From positions 1-34,035 of IMG/VR virus record IMGVR_UViG_3300020428_000042: 34,035 nucleotides of DNA; one strand, given 5' to 3'. This document shows, one piece after another, positions 30,022 through 34,035 of this stretch (position 1 is the stretch's first letter; every line of letters starts with the position of its first letter). This DNA comes from a virus. The translations under genes and the position numbers were made by a program. The notes under the pieces are model-generated. The model saw only the letters and a list, made by a program, of their open reading frames with translations. It was not told the DNA's origin and ran no database searches.

Positions 30022-31605
30022 ATGGCTGCGATTATAACTGATCAGTTGAGAATCAAGAATGCAAGGTCTTTTATAGACAAAATTCGATCATCAACAGATT
30101 CATTTTATACCTTTATTGGTCTCCCTAACGCTACGGAGAATAAAGCGGATTGGGATACAAGTCCTCCTGCTCCGAGAGATTGTTTCGATGACGAGCATTT
30201 TTATTGGGATACGATGATCGCAATGAAAAAGATCTCTGCGGATGACATTAGACCTGTTGTTCGTAAATTGTCTTGGGCATCAGCAACCATTTATGACATG
30301 TATAGGCATGATGTTAATAGAAATAATTTATCAGATTCATCAAATAAAACCAGTTTATATTCATCTAACTTCTATATTGTAAACAGCGAATTTCGAGTAT
30401 ACGTCTGTTTAAATAATGGTATAGATCCAGAAAACCCAAATGGTAAACCATCTTTGGATGAACCAAAATTCACTGATTTAGAACCTCGTGTTGCTGGTAC
30501 TTCTGGTGATGGATATGTTTGGAAGTATCTTTACACTATTAGTCCTAGTGATATTATTAAGTTTGACTCTCTTAACTTTATTCCTCTTCCTGTAGATTGG
30601 GAGACTAATGCTGATTTTACACCTATAAGGAATAATGCAAAAACTAGTGGTCAAATAAAAGTTGCTACTATTGCTAATAGAGGATTCTTAGTTGGTCCTG
30701 CTAACACAACATATACAAGAGTTCCAATTAAAGGTGATGGAACTGGTGCAGAATGTACGATTGTTATCAATAACGACTCTAAAGTAGAATCAATTACCAT
30801 TTCAAATGGTGGTAGTGGATATACCTATGGTTCTGTTGATTTAGTTGGAGGTAATGTTCCTGTTGGTAGTACAACTCCAATATTCAATGTTATAGTTCCA
30901 CCTCAAGGTGGACATGGTTATGACATCTATAAAGAATTGGGAGCATCCAATGTTTTGATATTCTCAAGAATTGAAAATGACGATTCAAACCCAGATTTTG
31001 TTACAGGAACAAAAGTTGCTAGAATTGGAATTGTTGAAAATCCACAGGCATTTGAATCTACTTCTATCATTACTGATGACAGAGCAAGCGCACTTCAAGG
31101 AATTGTATTGAAGGGTTTATCTCCTAATGATGATGATTACAAGACAACAACTTTTTCAAATAATAGTTACGTTACACAACAAGTTGGAACGGGGCAAACT
31201 GCTGTTGGAAGAGTTGTATCATATGATAAAACTACTGGTGTTCTTAGGTATTGGCAGGATAGATCTTTAGTTGGATTTAATACTGATGGTACTAAAAAAG
31301 CAGATCCTACATATGGGTTTAATCTTAATAAATTTACTGGAGAACCAGTAGCTGGTGGAGAACTTAAAATTACAGGTGGTACAAAAGACTTATACATAGA
31401 TTCAGGATTCGGATCAGCTGCAAATCCTGGTATAAGTACTGTAATAAATAATAGAACATATTATTTGGGACAGACCTTTATCAAGGGTGTTGCTAACCCT
31501 GAGGTAGAAAAATACACTGGTACGGTGCTCTACGTTGATAACAGACCTTCTATTACAAGATCTGCTAACCAGCGAGAAGATATTAAGGTTATTTTGCAAT
31601 TCTAA
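30022..31605 (+). CDS. gp8: baseplate wedge protein gp8
   Basis: The start (MAAIITDQLRIKNARSFIDK) and the following blocks STDSFYTFIGLPNATENKAD, DDEHFYWDTMIAMKKI and SWASATIYDMYRHDVN are the standard cyanophage gp8 signature, as is GTSGDGYVWKYLYTISPSDI near residues 160-180. gp8 is a two-domain protein on the outer wedge that contacts gp7 and gp10. It is 527 residues against 334 in T4. Extra sequence includes a G-x-GY loop unit (SITISNGGSGYTYGSVDLVG) like those in the giant neighbour, which suggests shared domain spread. The tail KYTGTVLYVDNRPSITRSAN is also conserved in this family. Confidence 0.9.
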   Translation: MAAIITDQLRIKNARSFIDKIRSSTDSFYTFIGLPNATENKADWDTSPPAPRDCFDDEHFYWDTMIAMKKISADDIRPVVRKLSWASATIYDMYRHDVNRNNLSDSSNKTSLYSSNFYIVNSEFRVYVCLNNGIDPENPNGKPSLDEPKFTDLEPRVAGTSGDGYVWKYLYTISPSDIIKFDSLNFIPLPVDWETNADFTPIRNNAKTSGQIKVATIANRGFLVGPANTTYTRVPIKGDGTGAECTIVINNDSKVESITISNGGSGYTYGSVDLVGGNVPVGSTTPIFNVIVPPQGGHGYDIYKELGASNVLIFSRIENDDSNPDFVTGTKVARIGIVENPQAFESTSIITDDRASALQGIVLKGLSPNDDDYKTTTFSNNSYVTQQVGTGQTAVGRVVSYDKTTGVLRYWQDRSLVGFNTDGTKKADPTYGFNLNKFTGEPVAGGELKITGGTKDLYIDSGFGSAANPGISTVINNRTYYLGQTFIKGVANPEVEKYTGTVLYVDNRPSITRSANQREDIKVILQF

Positions 31606-31622
31606 GGTAATACAAGACAATT

Positions 31623-34035
31623 ATGGCACAAGAAATTAATCTCAATGTATCGCCTTATTTTGACGACTTTGATGTAAATAAGGATTTTTATAAGGTATTA
31701 TTTAAACCAGGATTGCCAATTCAGGCAAGAGAATTAACTACCTTACAGTCTATTCTCCAGAATCAGGTTGAGCAAGTTGGTACTCACTTGTTTAAGGAAG
31801 GATCTTGTGTAATTCCAGGGCAAATTAACTATAATAATACACTTTTCACTGTTGAAGTTGAGACTACATTTTTAGGTATTGATATTAAAAAGTATTGGGA
31901 TGTTTTAATTAATGAGGTAGTTAGAGGTTCAAATTCTGGTGTAAAAGCTAAGATTGTTCATGCAATGAGCAATGAGTCTGAAAGAGGTTATGTTACATTA
32001 ATAGTTTCTTATCTTGGACAAGGAGTTAATGATAAAGAGGAATTTGATGATGATGAAACTTTATTACTTGATCAAAATATTGTAGAAGAAACTAATAATA
32101 TATCATTACAAGCAGGACAAGGATGTGCTAAAACTGCTCCTTCAAACGCTTCAAGTATTGGATCTGCCGTATTCCTATCTGAAGGTGTTTATTTTTTAAG
32201 AGGAACTTTTGTAAGAGTTCAAGATCAAACATTAATATTAGATGCACGTAGCGATACACCAACATATAGAGTTGGATTGCAAATAACTGAAAGGGTTATA
32301 TCTTCAAGTGAGGATACATCTCTTACTGATAACGCAAAAGGTTTTAATAACTTTGCTGCTCCTGGTGCTGATAGACTACAGGTAACAGCAAGATTAGTTA
32401 AAAAGTCATTAGATTCTGAAAAGAATGAGAACTTCGTTGAATTAATGATTGTCCGTGGTGGATCAATATCTCATATTGATGATAAAATTAAGTATAATGA
32501 ACTTGGAGAAGAATTAGCAAGACGTACATATAGTCATACTGGTGATTTTTATGTAAAACCATTTCAAATTGCAGCAAAAGAGTCTTTAAATGATAAGCAA
32601 GGAAATAATGGTGTATTTAATGCAAATCAATTAACATATAGTAATAACACTCCAAGTAAAGATTTAGGAACCTATAAGATATCTCCAGGTAAAGCATTTA
32701 TCAAAGGATTTGAAGTTCCTGTAAGAAATGTTGTATATCTTGATTTTGAAAAGACAAGAACAAAGAAAACTTTAAAGGATCAAGCAGTAAACTACTTTAC
32801 TGGTCCGACTTTAACTGTTAATAGGGCATATGGTGCTCCAAGAATTGGATTTACTACAACTTCAAATATTAGTCTTAGAGATTCCAGAATTGGTGCAGTA
32901 GGTCATGTAGCTGCTGGTAAAGAGATTGGTGTTGCAAGAGTTTATGATTATGCACTAGAATCTGGATCATATTCTGCAGCAATACCAGCAACAAACGAAT
33001 GGGATGCTACTTTATACGATATACAAACATATACAGAACTTACAGTAAACCAAGCAGTAACTTTATCTTTACCAACATTTATTAAGGGTAAAGCAAGTGG
33101 TGCTACTGCTCACTTAAGATTTGCTACTACAACTGGTATTGTTACTGCATATAACTCAGTTGGTTCATTCACTCCAGGTGAAAAACTAATATTCAATGGT
33201 ATTGATGACAATCGAATTGCTATTGGTGTAACTGCATATTCAATATCAGATGTAAAATCTATTAATAGTTCAGTTGGTGTTGGTACATATAACGCTGATA
33301 TTAAGAATTCTGGTAAAGTTAATTTTGGATCATGTCAAATTGCTCCTAAAATTGGTACAGCACCTGGTTTATCTACGGTTACAAGTACAGGTATTTCATT
33401 CTTCCAGAAGATAAAGAAGGGTGATCTTGTATCTTATACTAATCCAGCAGTTAATACTGGTGCATCTCCAGTTAGATCTTTTGCTATTGTTGATTCTGTT
33501 GTCAATGCTGATGCAATTAGAATTGCTGGTATTACCACTGTAGGTGGTATTTGTGATGGTGGATTACCTACAGCACAAACAAACGTAACAGATTTCCAAT
33601 TAATTGGTGCTAAGTTCCAAACTTCTGCTGACAACACCTTATATACACCTCTACCTAAGAAGTGGATCTCAGATGTTGATGTAACAGAGTCATCTATTAC
33701 AATCAGGAAGGAATATGATGTAACTATTACTGCTAATGCTACTAATACAGTTCAGTCTGGTCAGAATGAAACATTCTTACCTTATGATGAAGAACGTTAC
33801 ATATTGGTAAATGATGCTGGTGTTACTGAAGAATTAACTGCAGATAAACTTCGTTTTACTAATGGTGGTAGAGAATTAAGGGTATTTGGATTATCTGCTA
33901 CTGCTGGATCTGCAAGATTAGTTGCAACACTATCTAAGATTAATATTAAAAATAAGGTTAAAAATAAGGTTAGAACTAATTCTATTATTGTTGATAAATC
34001 CAAATTAGTAACTTCTGGTATTGGAACAACTACTT
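31623..34035 (+). CDS. DUF4815 virion structural protein, partial at right edge
   Basis: At least 804 codons run to the window edge with no stop, so the gene is truncated here. It opens MAQEINLNVSPYFDDFDVNK and then KPGLPIQARELTTLQSILQN, the classic N-terminus of DUF4815 proteins, which are virion structural proteins of marine T4-like phages. EGVYFLRGTFVRVQDQTL and 'GELAxRTYxxxGDFYVKPF' style blocks follow (GEELARRTYSHTGDFYVKPF), then Gly/Thr/Val-rich beta sequence. Near the edge, KNKVKNKV is encoded by a direct repeat of AAAAATAAGGTT. It is 17 bases after gp8 and probably co-transcribed. Location on the outer baseplate or fibre is inferred. Confidence 0.85.
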   Translation, partial: MAQEINLNVSPYFDDFDVNKDFYKVLFKPGLPIQARELTTLQSILQNQVEQVGTHLFKEGSCVIPGQINYNNTLFTVEVETTFLGIDIKKYWDVLINEVVRGSNSGVKAKIVHAMSNESERGYVTLIVSYLGQGVNDKEEFDDDETLLLDQNIVEETNNISLQAGQGCAKTAPSNASSIGSAVFLSEGVYFLRGTFVRVQDQTLILDARSDTPTYRVGLQITERVISSSEDTSLTDNAKGFNNFAAPGADRLQVTARLVKKSLDSEKNENFVELMIVRGGSISHIDDKIKYNELGEELARRTYSHTGDFYVKPFQIAAKESLNDKQGNNGVFNANQLTYSNNTPSKDLGTYKISPGKAFIKGFEVPVRNVVYLDFEKTRTKKTLKDQAVNYFTGPTLTVNRAYGAPRIGFTTTSNISLRDSRIGAVGHVAAGKEIGVARVYDYALESGSYSAAIPATNEWDATLYDIQTYTELTVNQAVTLSLPTFIKGKASGATAHLRFATTTGIVTAYNSVGSFTPGEKLIFNGIDDNRIAIGVTAYSISDVKSINSSVGVGTYNADIKNSGKVNFGSCQIAPKIGTAPGLSTVTSTGISFFQKIKKGDLVSYTNPAVNTGASPVRSFAIVDSVVNADAIRIAGITTVGGICDGGLPTAQTNVTDFQLIGAKFQTSADNTLYTPLPKKWISDVDVTESSITIRKEYDVTITANATNTVQSGQNETFLPYDEERYILVNDAGVTEELTADKLRFTNGGRELRVFGLSATAGSARLVATLSKINIKNKVKNKVRTNSIIVDKSKLVTSGIGTTT

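Noticed and set aside
1-34035. tRNA genes, CRISPR array, insertion sequence, photosynthesis genes
   Set aside because: No cloverleaf or TTCGA-type T-arm with matching acceptor, no regular repeat-spacer array, no transposase and no psbA or similar reading frame was found.

Overview
The window looks like part of the genome of a T4-like cyanophage (cyanomyovirus) infecting marine Synechococcus or Prochlorococcus. The evidence is the T4-type baseplate wedge order gp25, gp6, a gp7-like giant gene, gp8 and a DUF4815 structural protein; a cloud of 30-85 residue acidic ORFs of the cyanophage hypothetical type; matches to the NATAAATA late promoter motif beside sigma70-type early promoters; low G+C; and every supportable gene on the + strand. 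The host genus cannot be decided from this stretch. I found no tRNA, integrase, CRISPR array, insertion sequence or photosynthesis gene.

Layout. (1) 114-3179: a dense run of small early-type genes, many with ATGA or TAATG overlaps, including two neighbouring genes that appear to share an NTF2/SnoaL-like fold. A consensus sigma70 promoter (TTGACA-16-TATAAT) lies near 1.5 kb. (2) 3180-3660: an AT-rich non-coding stretch with a cluster of ATCTCGAC elements that recurs at 5.77-5.84 kb. (3) 3661-8414: short transcription units of one to four tiny genes, most ended by a compact rho-independent terminator and followed at once by a new promoter. Six of these promoters share the signature TATAAT-like box, N2-4, GAGTA, then the start codon about 20 nt later. 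Recognisable proteins here are a 'MGTRSRIG' phage family member, a KTSC-like protein, a helix-hairpin-helix glycosylase-like protein and a winged-helix protein. (4) 8415-8738: a gene-free stretch of higher G+C with short repeats, ending in a late promoter. (5) 8739-10644: a glycosyltransferase-like gene behind a perfect sigma70 promoter, then five small genes. (6) 10674 to the right edge: the late baseplate module.

The window is dominated by one 17.0 kb gene (12988-29988, 5,666 codons) in the position of gp7, whose T4 counterpart is 1,032 residues. It has a conserved N-terminus, a YHYH domain, a carbohydrate-binding-like jelly roll, many G-x-GY loops, three 'FNG-x-R / VND' modules, and about 1,400 residues of 'TFTC...HxYPRxxDP' repeats (13 intact and one degenerate). 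It may combine baseplate wedge assembly with display of a large fibrous or adhesive array. gp25, gp6 and gp8 would build the wedge around it; the DUF4815 protein is cut by the window edge.

Most small-gene functions are unknown. Promoter, terminator and RNA calls rest on sequence patterns read by eye.
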